31,444 bases of DNA from a virus: positions 1 to 31,444 of IMG/VR virus record IMGVR_UViG_3300035698_001597. The stretch is one strand, 5' to 3'. The notes under the pieces are model-generated. The model was not told the origin of the DNA and made no database searches. It saw only the letters and a program-made list of their open reading frames with translations. Within the stretch, counting starts at the first letter, position 1; each line of letters starts with the position of its first letter. Below, piece after piece: positions 9,027-16,928 of this stretch. The position numbers and the translations under genes are program-made.

Positions 9027-9911
9027 CTAGCCAAAATCTGTATCTTTATCATTAAATTTCGATTCATCAACGCCAAACGCAATACCGAATAGAACGTCGT
9101 CGCTCATAGTAGTACGTGGTAAGCCGTTAAGGTTAGCGATCGTAGGAGTAGTGTCTCTTTGTAGATGCTCAGTCTTCTTCTTCTCGGCTTCTGTCATGGC
9201 GTTCTTTACGATAGTATCCATATTCATCATCTTGTAGAAGTCCTCATGTGTCCAGCTTTTGTTACGAGCCTTCTCCTCAAAGTCGTCCATCTTTTCATCA
9301 GACAGTTTATACTTATCTTGGAACTTCTGCCTATCACCTAGTATAGCTCTAGAACTTTCCCTTTGCTCAGCTTCCTTACTTTTAGCCTCTACAAGTTTAG
9401 CGGCTTCGAGTTGGATGCTAGCCCTATAGTACCTACCAGAGTCTGAGTTAGGATTCTCTATGGCATCTTGTGAGTCATAGACAAAATCATCTCCTAGCTT
9501 CAGTGCTTCTTTAAGGTTTCTAGGGACAGGGCCAGTAGGCTTGTCCTGTACAGCTTCTAGCTGTGCTCTAAGTTGGGCATTCTCTCTAGCGAGCTTTGTA
9601 CCCTCAGAGCTAGATGAATCATATCGTTTATCTAAGTTATCCAGCCGTTTAGTTAATTCTGCTATCACCTTGTTATCGGTTTCTTTACCGCCCTTGTTAT
9701 CAGTGGCAACGGTCTGTACGGAAGGTATCTGGTTCTGTGCAGGGGCAACTTCAAATTCGTTGCCTACTGTATTAGCATCTAACGCACCAAAAATCTCATC
9801 AGAGGTGATGTCGTTTGGTTTCGGTCCGATGTTTGCCAGACGGGCTTCCTGTTCTTTTATAGCGTCGTCTAAGAGGTCTACACCAGAATTGTTATCTTCT
9901 ATAGGTGTCAT
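9027..9911 (-). CDS. Scaffolding protein
   Basis: The 294-residue protein is highly charged, has no Cys and is mostly helical. It has an acidic N-terminus, a coiled-coil-like stretch at about 80-125 (Leu heptads within AELTKRLDNLDKRY and ARENAQLRAQLEAV), and a second helical charged region at about 165-255. This composition, and its place between portal and major capsid genes, is the signature of a phage head scaffold or assembly protein, which shapes the prohead and is later expelled. No Ser-His-Asp protease motif is visible, so it is not obviously a fused maturation protease. The start follows an AAAGGATAAGT site. Confidence 0.75.
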   Translation of the reverse strand: MTPIEDNNSGVDLLDDAIKEQEARLANIGPKPNDITSDEIFGALDANTVGNEFEVAPAQNQIPSVQTVATDNKGGKETDNKVIAELTKRLDNLDKRYDSSSSEGTKLARENAQLRAQLEAVQDKPTGPVPRNLKEALKLGDDFVYDSQDAIENPNSDSGRYYRASIQLEAAKLVEAKSKEAEQRESSRAILGDRQKFQDKYKLSDEKMDDFEEKARNKSWTHEDFYKMMNMDTIVKNAMTEAEKKKTEHLQRDTTPTIANLNGLPRTTMSDDVLFGIAFGVDESKFNDKDTDFG

Positions 9912-9966
9912 TACTTATCCTTTCTTTGCTTCTAATTTATGGCATACAGTCATAACGAGGCAACGC

Positions 9967-12282
9967 TTATTTAGTGTCAGTCTTAGGTTTAGTTTCTACC
10001 TCTACTGACTTCTTTAGCTTTGCTTCATTCAATATCTGCTGTAAGTCCATGCTGAAATTCTTTAGGGCATACTCAGATTCTTTCTTCATCTTATCTCGTA
10101 GCGATCTCTGCATAGCTTCTGTCTCTAGGGTATCCTTCTTCTGCTCAGCTCCTAGCACCATAGTATCCTTGGCTAGGTTGCTTTGCATAACCTGACGACT
10201 GAGTGTCTGCTTGTCACCTTCTAGTGATTTGATCTCTGATTCTAGTTGTTCTATTCTGCCCATCATCTGCTTCATCTCACCGAAGCGATCTAGTATCTGT
10301 TGCTTATTTGGTATATCAGTCACCTCTAGCATAGCAATCTGGTCTATAAGGTGCTGGTTGAAGTACTCGAAGTACTTAGCTTCTATAGCTTCTTTGTTTA
10401 CTGGGAATAGAGAGTTAGCTACCTCTACTACGTCAAACTGTGCAGATGCGTAGTCGAAGTACTTACCCATAATCTCACCAGTGCTCCAATCCCACATAGG
10501 AGTATTGATCTCTACCTGTCTGTCAGATGTTTCCTCTGGATTAGGAGATACTATCCTTATCAGCTTATGTTCTGTGTATACAAGCTGTGCTCTCTGCTTA
10601 AAGACTATACCTACTTGCCTAAGGGCTGGTTCTACAGTATTTATCATCCACTCACGTAAGCCTCTAGTACTCTGCTCGTCTCTCATCATAGAAGTGCGGA
10701 AGGGCTCATCCTTGTTCGTAGTAGCACCAAGTATGTTCTGATCTGTCATACCAGCGGTGTACGGTAAGTCCTGCTTAGACTCCTGTGTGATAGTAAAGAA
10801 TGCACTATTGAGAGTGCCTGTCTGCTTCTCCTTAGGCTCAGGGAATCCAGGATTGTACTCTAGTAAACCACCGGGCATTGTACTCTGAGAGAACCATTGG
10901 CCGTAGTCTGTTACTGCACCCTTTTGGATGTATGTCTGTGGATTAGTAGTAAGATTAGCGTGATGTATGATTATCTGGTGAGCCTTGTTAATCTCCTGCT
11001 GTTTGCCTATGAGCGTCTTAGTTACGCCTATAGGGTAAGGGTTGCCATTATGCATGTAGGGTACTGGTATAATAGGATACTCTGTAATGTTGAGAGTCTT
11101 ATCATAGAGGAAGGTGTCATCGCCTACGGATACTGTAACTTCTATCTGAGGCTTGAAATAGTCCTGTTTACTTACTACACGGCTTCTGAAGTCTTCCTGT
11201 TCAGATAGTGCTTCAAACTCTGTTAGGGTAAACTCTCTACGCTCTAGTTTAGTTTTTTCGCTTCTAGCTGATGCATATACCTTATTTACTTCCTGTTCTA
11301 TAGCGGCTAACCCTTGCTCTCTTTGCTTAGATAGCTCAAGTACAGCTCTCTCCTGTATGATCTGGCCTGTAGCTACAGCTTCAGCTAGAGCTTTCTCTGT
11401 CTCTAACATCTTAACTTCAAACTCTGCTACCATGTCAGCCTGTACCTTTTTAGCAAAGTCCATTATCTGCTTTAGCACTTCCTCATCTGGTGGTACTTGC
11501 ATAAGTGCAGATACATGCTTAACCTTGACCTTCATGTAGTTTTCATAGTACGGTATGACATCATCGTATTCAGCAGTAACAGGGTCCATAGAGTTACCCT
11601 CGAAGTCAGAGCTACCTTCTTCTGCTCCAGAGTAGTGCTCGTTCATAGGTATAGGAGTTCCTGCGGCAGTCTTGATAATATCTTTAAACTGTGGCAACCT
11701 TTCCATCATAGCTCGTCTGTTGTAGTTCTTAGCTATTAGGATAAAGCCAGCATCTCTAAATAGTATATCTCTAGATGAGGGGTCTATAACTACGTCAGAT
11801 GGGTGTAGGCTGTCAAACATGACTTCGCCCATACCTCTATCTGCGTCAGGGTCCTCATACACAAACCAGTAGCCTAGCCCTCTATTAAGAGAGTCCTGTA
11901 TGATCTGCCCATGTACAGACTTACCATTAGAGATGTCGAAGCAGTAATCAGAGATAGCGTTATGAATGTATGCTATATCACTGTCACTACCCTCTCTACC
12001 TACTGATCTCCACCTAGGAGAGTTGCTAGTAAGGAAGTACTTCATAGTCTTAATGAGAGGAGTAATCCGGTTTATAGTGAAAGTAGGCATATCAGCGTCT
12101 TGTAGGGCTTTTAGCTCTGCCTTAGTCAACTGCTCATCTAGGAAGAATCGCTCTGAGGTATCAGCTCTCCACTCCCAGTGCATCCTATCTGAATTGTTAC
12201 CATAGTCGAACAACTGCTTATTAATCGTCGCCTTAGTTTTACCTGAACTTGAGCCATCTCGCTGTGTTGTCTGTGTAGTCAT
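9967..12282 (-). CDS. Portal protein
   Basis: The portal forms the dodecameric DNA channel at one capsid vertex. The product is 771 residues counted from the ATG at 12282, which overlaps the TerL stop as ATGA; a TTG 12 bases upstream is possible but has no better ribosome-binding site. Features are a conserved-looking N-terminal core (INRITPLIKTMKYFL near residue 75), DPSSRDILFRDAGF near 165, a long central charged helix at about 260-340, and EYPIIPVPYMHNGNPYP near 385. The C-terminal 150 residues are helical (a Met/Gln/Lys-rich coiled coil), like the barrel of large P22-type portals. Large size and gene order support the call. Confidence 0.85.
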   Translation of the reverse strand: MTTQTTQRDGSSSGKTKATINKQLFDYGNNSDRMHWEWRADTSERFFLDEQLTKAELKALQDADMPTFTINRITPLIKTMKYFLTSNSPRWRSVGREGSDSDIAYIHNAISDYCFDISNGKSVHGQIIQDSLNRGLGYWFVYEDPDADRGMGEVMFDSLHPSDVVIDPSSRDILFRDAGFILIAKNYNRRAMMERLPQFKDIIKTAAGTPIPMNEHYSGAEEGSSDFEGNSMDPVTAEYDDVIPYYENYMKVKVKHVSALMQVPPDEEVLKQIMDFAKKVQADMVAEFEVKMLETEKALAEAVATGQIIQERAVLELSKQREQGLAAIEQEVNKVYASARSEKTKLERREFTLTEFEALSEQEDFRSRVVSKQDYFKPQIEVTVSVGDDTFLYDKTLNITEYPIIPVPYMHNGNPYPIGVTKTLIGKQQEINKAHQIIIHHANLTTNPQTYIQKGAVTDYGQWFSQSTMPGGLLEYNPGFPEPKEKQTGTLNSAFFTITQESKQDLPYTAGMTDQNILGATTNKDEPFRTSMMRDEQSTRGLREWMINTVEPALRQVGIVFKQRAQLVYTEHKLIRIVSPNPEETSDRQVEINTPMWDWSTGEIMGKYFDYASAQFDVVEVANSLFPVNKEAIEAKYFEYFNQHLIDQIAMLEVTDIPNKQQILDRFGEMKQMMGRIEQLESEIKSLEGDKQTLSRQVMQSNLAKDTMVLGAEQKKDTLETEAMQRSLRDKMKKESEYALKNFSMDLQQILNEAKLKKSVEVETKPKTDTK

Positions 12283-13964
12283 GCTGTTACCCAACTTTTC
12301 TTTTTCATTAAGGGTTTCTTTCTAAATCTATCGTATCTACTGCTCTTTTGTGCTTCTATCTTTTCATATCCCTTAGGTGGATGTGCATATAGGTTAGCGA
12401 AGTAGAATGACTCCATAACATCATCATGTGCCATCTTAGGACCAAACGAAATAGTCTGGCCTATAAGCGTTGCCTGATGTTCTCTGTAGTATATCTGTCC
12501 ATTAGTGTACAATGGGTTCATAAAGGAGTATATCTTGTTATGCTTATCCCTGCCTGCTGAAGGTTCAGGTATGATAATTATGTCGTATCTGTTCGTAATC
12601 TGTTTGACATTGTTCATGTCTTGCATAATAGAGCGTGTCATTGCCACGTCCTCTACTGTCCCACTTTCACAGTGGTATCTGTCGTACATGTCGATAATCT
12701 TGTCTACTGTACCAAATTTGTCAGGATCAATGAGTATTCCTGTCTCAGAATTGCGTATACCAGCACTGGGAAGGCTTATATGGTGATATGTTTCCAGCGT
12801 ATACCTGCGATTGAAGGAATCTACGCCTACAACTGATATTGCTGTAAAGTCTGAGGTCTTAGTTTCGATGTCTGTAGCTGGGTCACAGCCTAGGAAAGTG
12901 TTTATAACGAAGCGTTCACCGTTTATAGTTAGATGAGAGTATCCACCCTCTTCATCGTATCCATACATACCGTCATGTATGTGGAAATGCTCCCTTGTCC
13001 AGTTTGCTATGCTCTCAGATGCTACATCTAGCTCGTACTCCTGCCAGTATAGCTCCTCTTGCCCTGTAGCCTTGTACTCTGCTAGCTTTTTATTGAGCTT
13101 AGCCCTGTTCATCCACCCTTGCCAAAGTACTCCTCCAGGTAGTGTAGGCTGTGTAGCTCTCCATACTAGTAGCCTCCAAGGATATGCTTCTAAAGCGGCA
13201 GGGTCGTCCTTCATCTTTTCCCACTTCTCTAGCATATTCTGTATGAAAGCATCGCCATGTACCGGAGTGCCTATAGCAAAGAGCCTGTTACCCTTCTTAC
13301 TAATGTCAATAGCAGGTAATATACCAGCTAGTAGCGTCTTCTTTAGAGCTTTTCTACTTGCATGAGTCTTAGTGTTCTCCTCGTTCTCAAAGTCATCGCA
13401 GAATACTCTAGTGAAACGTACTGCACCGTGGTCTATCGTAGCCTCGGTCTTGCCTCGGATGGACTTTAAGTTGGAAGATGACATAAGCCTGTCACCATAG
13501 ACTGTAGTAATATCTTCCTTGTTCCAAGTAGACCCCTTCATACTCTTATCACCGCCAAAGAAGTGAGCAATCTTCCTATTCTCAGTTAGATGCCTAGATA
13601 CGTACTTGACATTATCCTTAGAGTCGTCCTGAGACTTAGATACCCATGCGTGGAATAGTCTATCTTCTGGATCATCTGTAAAGCCCCATCTCTCAGCCCA
13701 ATGAGAGTAGCAAAAGTCGTGTATGATGGATGCTTTAATTAGGGTAGTCTTGATATGTCCTCTAGGTAGAATGATACAGCAGGGTTTCATAGAGTCACTA
13801 TTGATCTCGTCAGCCATAGTATACTGATATTCAGCAGGTTGAGACTTCATAAAGTCGCCGGGCAAGAACAGTCTACCAAACGCCATTAAGTCACCATAGC
13901 ACTTATGTAATGCGGCCTCAGCTTCTGAAGCTTTATACGGTGCTACATGGGGTGATGCTATCAT
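12279..13964 (-). CDS. terL: Terminase large subunit (ATPase-nuclease)
   Basis: This is the DNA-packaging motor: it docks on the portal, pumps DNA with ATP and cuts the concatemer. The 561-residue product has a Walker A-type motif PRGHIKTT at 67-74, a Walker B at 186-193 (RVFCDDFE) and a coupling motif AIGTP at 230-234. It also has an RNase H-like nuclease domain with GCDPATD at 359-365 (catalytic Asp361) and a HDDVMES motif at 513-519 (Asp514/515). Length and motif order fit the family. The ATG overlaps the preceding small gene as ATGA, and its own stop overlaps the portal start in the same way, so the genes are translationally coupled. Confidence 0.95.
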   Translation of the reverse strand: MIASPHVAPYKASEAEAALHKCYGDLMAFGRLFLPGDFMKSQPAEYQYTMADEINSDSMKPCCIILPRGHIKTTLIKASIIHDFCYSHWAERWGFTDDPEDRLFHAWVSKSQDDSKDNVKYVSRHLTENRKIAHFFGGDKSMKGSTWNKEDITTVYGDRLMSSSNLKSIRGKTEATIDHGAVRFTRVFCDDFENEENTKTHASRKALKKTLLAGILPAIDISKKGNRLFAIGTPVHGDAFIQNMLEKWEKMKDDPAALEAYPWRLLVWRATQPTLPGGVLWQGWMNRAKLNKKLAEYKATGQEELYWQEYELDVASESIANWTREHFHIHDGMYGYDEEGGYSHLTINGERFVINTFLGCDPATDIETKTSDFTAISVVGVDSFNRRYTLETYHHISLPSAGIRNSETGILIDPDKFGTVDKIIDMYDRYHCESGTVEDVAMTRSIMQDMNNVKQITNRYDIIIIPEPSAGRDKHNKIYSFMNPLYTNGQIYYREHQATLIGQTISFGPKMAHDDVMESFYFANLYAHPPKGYEKIEAQKSSRYDRFRKKPLMKKKSWVTA

Positions 13965-14128
13965 AGTTCGAGGTCTAAGCCTACGTCTACGTCTAGGTCT
14001 AAGTCTAGAAGTAAGTCTTGCTCCATGCCAAAAGTTCTGTCCTCATCGTCTTTATCGCACTTAGAACAGAACAGATCATCACCTTGTACTGGCTTATCGC
14101 ACATCAAGCAATGGTTAGGCAGTGGCAT
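13961..14128 (-). CDS. Small zinc-ribbon protein with alternating Leu-Asp tail
   Basis: I take the ATG at 14128, inside the last codons of TerS, giving 55 residues. An upstream in-frame ATG would extend it to 78 residues but lies deep within TerS. C7/C10 and C21/C24 (CLMC and CSKC) form a likely four-Cys zinc ribbon. Residues 39-55 strictly alternate hydrophobic and acidic residues (LLLDLDLDVDVGLDLEL), encoded by near-repeats of a 6-base unit CTAGAC/CTACGT. The gene lies between TerS and TerL with overlaps on both sides, which suggests a packaging accessory role. No family is recognised. The tail could form an exposed acidic beta strand that docks on another protein. Confidence 0.65.
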   Translation of the reverse strand: MPLPNHCLMCDKPVQGDDLFCSKCDKDDEDRTFGMEQDLLLDLDLDVDVGLDLEL

Positions 14129-15002
14129 TAGTACTAGCACCTTCCTCAACAATCTCAGCGTCTTTTGTAGATAGTTGCTCAAAGTTAGGCTTCTCAAGGT
14201 CTATCTGTTCTCCGTTATGTTGAAATAGACTTTCAGCAGGGATAACACCACCTCCAGGTATTAGAGCCTCCTGCTTCTCTTCCATACCAATATAGTTAGC
14301 CAAGTCCTTTATAGCTGATAACTTAACATCGTCACGCCTAGACTTTTCTGCTATCTCTTTAGTATTTACCATTATGTATCTTACGTCTATCTCAAGGTCT
14401 TTAGCAACTGCATCTATTTGTGTTTGTAGTAATCTCATTACTCTCTCCTGTCTGAGTAGTAGCATAGCTTTTTGTCTAGCGAGTCTAATGTTAGTGCTTT
14501 GAACACCACCTACATACTGCTGGTATGCTTTAGCTATGTTCTGTCCATTTAGTATAGCCATCACAAAGCTTACTTCTCTGTGTGAAATCTTCTTCCTGTT
14601 TATAATACGCTGAGAGGCACTTTGTAGCGGTTTTCCTCCGAACTTATAGCGATTGTCTATCTTGTTAAAGTCTGTAGTCATAGTGTTAGAGTTGGTACAT
14701 ACGAAAGTTCCTACTATTGTACCCTTGTATCCTTTAGCAAACTTGTATCCGCTAGAGTCACCATGATGCCCTATGGTATTCTTACCTCGTAGTACTTGAC
14801 AGACACCGCCGTCGTCTCCTTGCGTCCAATCACCTATCTGTGCTACTTTCCAGTTATCTATAAACTTAGGTATAGCTCCACCTTTAGACATAAAGAAAGT
14901 CTCGAAGTCGTCCTTAGAGTTGAAAACATAGTGAGCTTTGCCACGTATACTCTCATATCTGACAGTTACTCCTAGTATGACTTCCTCTATGTACTTTCTC
15001 AT
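14115..15002 (-). CDS. terS: Terminase small subunit with N-terminal extension
   Basis: The ATG at 15002 overlaps the stop of the preceding gene (ATGA), giving 295 residues; an upstream ATG at 15020 is less likely. Residues 139-240 match the small-terminase pattern: a helix-turn-helix-like start (REVSFVMAILNGQNIAKAY), then long helices (ARQKAMLLLRQERVMRLLQ), then a DVRYIM..TKEIAEKSRR..KLSAIKDLANYIGM segment. TerS recognises the packaging site and stimulates TerL. Residues 1-130 are an additional, beta-rich domain (for example IGDWTQGDDGGVCQVL), which makes the protein longer than the usual 150-200 residues. Confidence 0.75.
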   Translation of the reverse strand: MRKYIEEVILGVTVRYESIRGKAHYVFNSKDDFETFFMSKGGAIPKFIDNWKVAQIGDWTQGDDGGVCQVLRGKNTIGHHGDSSGYKFAKGYKGTIVGTFVCTNSNTMTTDFNKIDNRYKFGGKPLQSASQRIINRKKISHREVSFVMAILNGQNIAKAYQQYVGGVQSTNIRLARQKAMLLLRQERVMRLLQTQIDAVAKDLEIDVRYIMVNTKEIAEKSRRDDVKLSAIKDLANYIGMEEKQEALIPGGGVIPAESLFQHNGEQIDLEKPNFEQLSTKDAEIVEEGASTNATA

Positions 15003-15256
15003 TTTACTTTTACGCACCAATCTCTAACTAGTAAGTCTTCCATCCTAGGCATCCACTTTGCTTTTGTGACCTTATAGTCTATTGTAAACTTTTCTCCATC
15101 TAGTTTAACTTCAGGATAGTTGTTTGCTAGTGGGACCCAAGCTTTCCTAGTAACTGCTATACCCTCACGCATTATCTCTAGAGCGGCTCCAAAGGACAAG
15201 TTCTCAAAGACTACCTCGACCTCTATCTGATCTGTATAGCCTTTAGCCTTCTTCAA
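14999..15256 (-). CDS. Divergent Tad2/DUF2829-like protein in packaging operon
   Basis: The 85-residue product has the skeleton of the Tad2 (DUF2829) family: F22-x-x-AL (25-26), Gly32, Arg37 and Trp40 at the N-terminal half, and W68-M-P ... D74-LL ... D79-W80 at the C-terminal end. The central part with the RPH-x-D segment is missing or much changed. Tad2 proteins are oligomeric sponges that bind cyclic signalling nucleotides made by Thoeris (and CBASS) defence. Whether this divergent copy keeps the pocket is unknown. It starts at a TTG (15254-15256) that overlaps the previous gene's TGA, with an AAGGAAG site seven bases upstream, and its stop overlaps the TerS ATG. Expression would therefore be late, with packaging genes. 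Confidence 0.6.
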   Translation of the reverse strand: MKKAKGYTDQIEVEVVFENLSFGAALEIMREGIAVTRKAWVPLANNYPEVKLDGEKFTIDYKVTKAKWMPRMEDLLVRDWCVKVK

Positions 15257-15645
15257 CTTACATCTTCCTTGCGGGGAACTATCTTAGCAACAAGAGGTCC
15301 GTCTGGTGTCTCCTTTGTCCAGTAGTAAGGCAGAGGTGCAGAGTCGTCGTCTATGATGTGAAACTGTGGAGAGAAAGCTATGTACTCGAACTGCTTGTTG
15401 TGGAACATGTGCTCACACTTGACTACTACTATCTGCTCCATTATCTCCTTGACCTCTTTAGACCATATCTGCTTGTCGAATATGTTAAATACGCCGACTC
15501 TATTCTCTCTCGTCAGGGCTTCTACTTCCTTTTTAGGTAGCTCTGGCTCTGCTGTAGTGACAGGAGGGGTAGGGTTTATCCTTGCAGGCTTCATGATTGG
15601 TTTCCCGTCGGCATCTAGTAGTCCGGTAGGCTTTACATTGCTCAT
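15253..15645 (-). CDS. Hypothetical protein, first gene of leftward operon
   Basis: A 130-residue soluble protein. Residues 1-40 are Pro/Lys-rich and probably flexible; residues 45-125 look like a compact alpha/beta fold (NIFDKQIWSKEVKEIMEQIVVV, then EYIAFSPQFHIIDDD). No family is recognised. It is the promoter-proximal gene of the packaging and structural operon. An AAAGGA site lies ten bases before the ATG, and the stop overlaps the TTG start of the Tad2-like gene (TTGA). Confidence 0.7.
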   Translation of the reverse strand: MSNVKPTGLLDADGKPIMKPARINPTPPVTTAEPELPKKEVEALTRENRVGVFNIFDKQIWSKEVKEIMEQIVVVKCEHMFHNKQFEYIAFSPQFHIIDDDSAPLPYYWTKETPDGPLVAKIVPRKEDVS

Positions 15646-15691
15646 GTTACGTTGGTCCTTTACTTAGTTTCTCGTTAGTTTTGACGAGGAT

Positions 15692-15721
15692 AATATACAA
15701 GTCCCCAAGTCTATTGCCCAA
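15692..15721 (-). promoter_or_regulatory. Candidate leftward (late operon) sigma-70-like promoter
   Basis: Read leftward: TTGGGC (15721-15716), 18-base spacer, TATATT (15697-15692), about 45 bases before the first leftward ATG. The -35 is a moderate match and the -10 a good one (an overlapping TATTAT two bases later is an alternative). The adjacent region shows no phage-RNA-polymerase-type repeat. Confidence 0.45.
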
Positions 15722-15982
15722 CACTTTTTTCTATAAATTTTAGAGCCTTCTACCTAATCCATCTAGCAAGCTCATCTACTGCATAGTCTATCTAAGTTAG
15801 AACTCATAGAGTAGAGCTCCTAGTAACCTCTAGTCTACCCTTCTAGCTAGTTGAAAGTAGTATGTAAGAGCGAGCCCTGCGAGCGATGCTAGGTTCTGGC
15901 GAGGTTGCGAGCTATAAATATATTACTCTTTCTTAAATATAGACGAGCACGAGCATAAAAGCAAGTAAAGAATATAATACTT

Positions 15983-15994
15983 GTAAGTACTTAC
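15983..15994. promoter_or_regulatory. 12-base palindrome, possible operator
   Basis: GTAAGTACTTAC is a perfect palindrome, flanked by further AAGTA and TACTT half-sites (from about 15962 to 15997) and a TATAAT at 15973. The cluster suggests a repressor or replication-protein binding site. The TATAAT has no convincing -35 partner. Confidence 0.35.
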
Positions 15995-16267
15995 TTAACA
16001 GTAAGATATCTAAAGGCAACCTGACGGTAGTGAGAATGGGCTAGTAAGTCCAACTAGACGCTTAGAGCTATGAGAAGATGCATCTATTTAACTAAGTCGA
16101 GCAGGTTTGCCAGCCGTTTAGAGGTAGGAGATAGGGGCTAGCAGGTGCGAGGAGAGGTGGTAGGAGAGAGTATACGACCCGTTTGTGTGGAGCATGGGCG
16201 GTACGTCGTGCGGTAATACTCACAACCCATACCCCTTGAATCTCGGTTTCCATTTTGCACTTTTACG

Positions 16268-16296
16268 TTGCAACTCATTTGTGTTGCTCCTATAAC
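16268..16296 (+). promoter_or_regulatory. Rightward early sigma-70-type promoter
   Basis: TTGCAA (16268-16273), exactly 17-base spacer, TATAAC (16291-16296). Predicted transcription start is about 16303, just ahead of the GAAAGGA ribosome-binding site, giving a short leader of about 17 bases to the ATG at 16320. It is the best promoter I found in the window and would drive the early arm. Confidence 0.7.
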
Positions 16297-16319
16297 TTAC
16301 TTCGAAAGGACCTGTTACT

Positions 16320-16742
16320 ATGTTTACTATCAAGCTTTATTCTGCAAAGATTGACGAGTTCGACGAGCTAATGCAAGCAGTCACTGACTCACCTAAGGGC
16401 TTTGATGACCCTGCACTCAATGGCGAGTGGCAACGTGTCACTACTGATCTGCCTCTGACTCCCGACTCTAGGGATACTATCTCTGCTACTATCGACAGGC
16501 TAGTTGCTGACGGCATGTACGTTGGCGGTAGCGTTGAAGGTGCTACTACTGACAGGCGAGAACTTGAATCTGTCTGCGAGAACGTGCAACGCAAGCTTGG
16601 TCTAGGTATCTCTGCCCTGTTCCATCCCAAGATTAAGGGTGAAGAGCAGTCTCAGGTGCTCAAGGCAAAGCTGTCTAGCACAAGGGCACGTGGCTGGGCT
16701 AGCGACCCTCTATCTGGTTTGGACGACAAGCCTTGGATCTAA
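16320..16742 (+). CDS. First early gene: small acidic protein, codon use unlike neighbours
   Basis: A 140-residue soluble protein, acidic overall, with no membrane segment and no recognised domain. It reads as helical in 10-25 (KIDEFDELMQAVTD) and 50-70 (DTISATIDRLVADG), with a C-terminal basic/Trp segment (TRARGWASDPLSG). It follows the best promoter in the window and a GAAAGGA ribosome-binding site. Its codons favour CGT, CTG, ATC, GAC and GGC, whereas most other early genes favour AGA, CTA and ATA. That fits either very high expression or separate ancestry. Phage first-early proteins often retarget host machinery, but no function can be assigned here. Confidence 0.7.
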   Translation: MFTIKLYSAKIDEFDELMQAVTDSPKGFDDPALNGEWQRVTTDLPLTPDSRDTISATIDRLVADGMYVGGSVEGATTDRRELESVCENVQRKLGLGISALFHPKIKGEEQSQVLKAKLSSTRARGWASDPLSGLDDKPWI

Positions 16743-16752
16743 CTCTGTTCAT

Positions 16753-16778
16753 GGTGCTCCTACTTCGGTGGGAGTGCC
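16753..16778 (+). other. 11-bp hairpin with C(UUCG)G tetraloop
   Basis: An 11-base arm starting at 16753 pairs along its whole length with 16768-16778 (three G-U pairs) around a UUCG loop closed by C-G, one of the most stable RNA tetraloops. It lies 11 bases past the stop of the first early gene. There is no U-tract, so it is more likely a 3'-end stabiliser, pause or processing site than a classic terminator. Confidence 0.65.
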
Positions 16779-16822
16779 TACTCTGCTCTCACTTCGCAAG
16801 AGGGGTGAGCTAGGAGCTTTAT

Positions 16823-16864
16823 CCTACAGTTATACTCGTAAATCATACCCTACAGCAATACTCG
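16823..16864 (+). repeat. Pair of 16-base direct repeats, 26 bases apart
   Basis: CCTACAG-NN-ATACTCG occurs at 16823-16838 and 16849-16864, differing only at the two central bases (TT and CA). The second copy overlaps an inverted repeat TACCCTA (16846-16852)/TAGGGTA (16881-16887). They lie about 65-105 bases upstream of the next ATG and could be binding sites for a regulator or part of an RNA fold. Confidence 0.55.
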
Positions 16865-16928
16865 CTAGACAGGCATAACATAGGGTAAAAGCTAGCCCTA
16901 ACCACTATACTTTACAAGGAGATACGGC

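Larger units (their letters stand above)
15646..16319. other. Divergent control region / candidate replication origin
   Basis: This 674-base gap has no supportable gene. It holds the leftward promoter near 15692-15721 and the rightward promoter near 16268-16296. Between them are: four GCGAG units (15870, 15879, 15899, 15907) and two CGAGC units (15944, 15950); an AT-rich stretch at about 15911-15941; a perfect 12-base palindrome GTAAGTACTTAC (15983-15994) inside overlapping AAGTA/TACTT repeats; and a purine-rich segment with two GGTAGGAGA copies (16123, 16159). Iteron-like repeats next to an AT-rich tract are the usual look of an origin, and the palindrome is a plausible operator. Both are inference. 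Confidence 0.45.

Noticed and set aside
16337-16630. 97-residue minus-strand frame opposite the first early gene
   Set aside because: It is a shadow of the plus-strand gene, which has the promoter and ribosome-binding site; the minus frame has neither.
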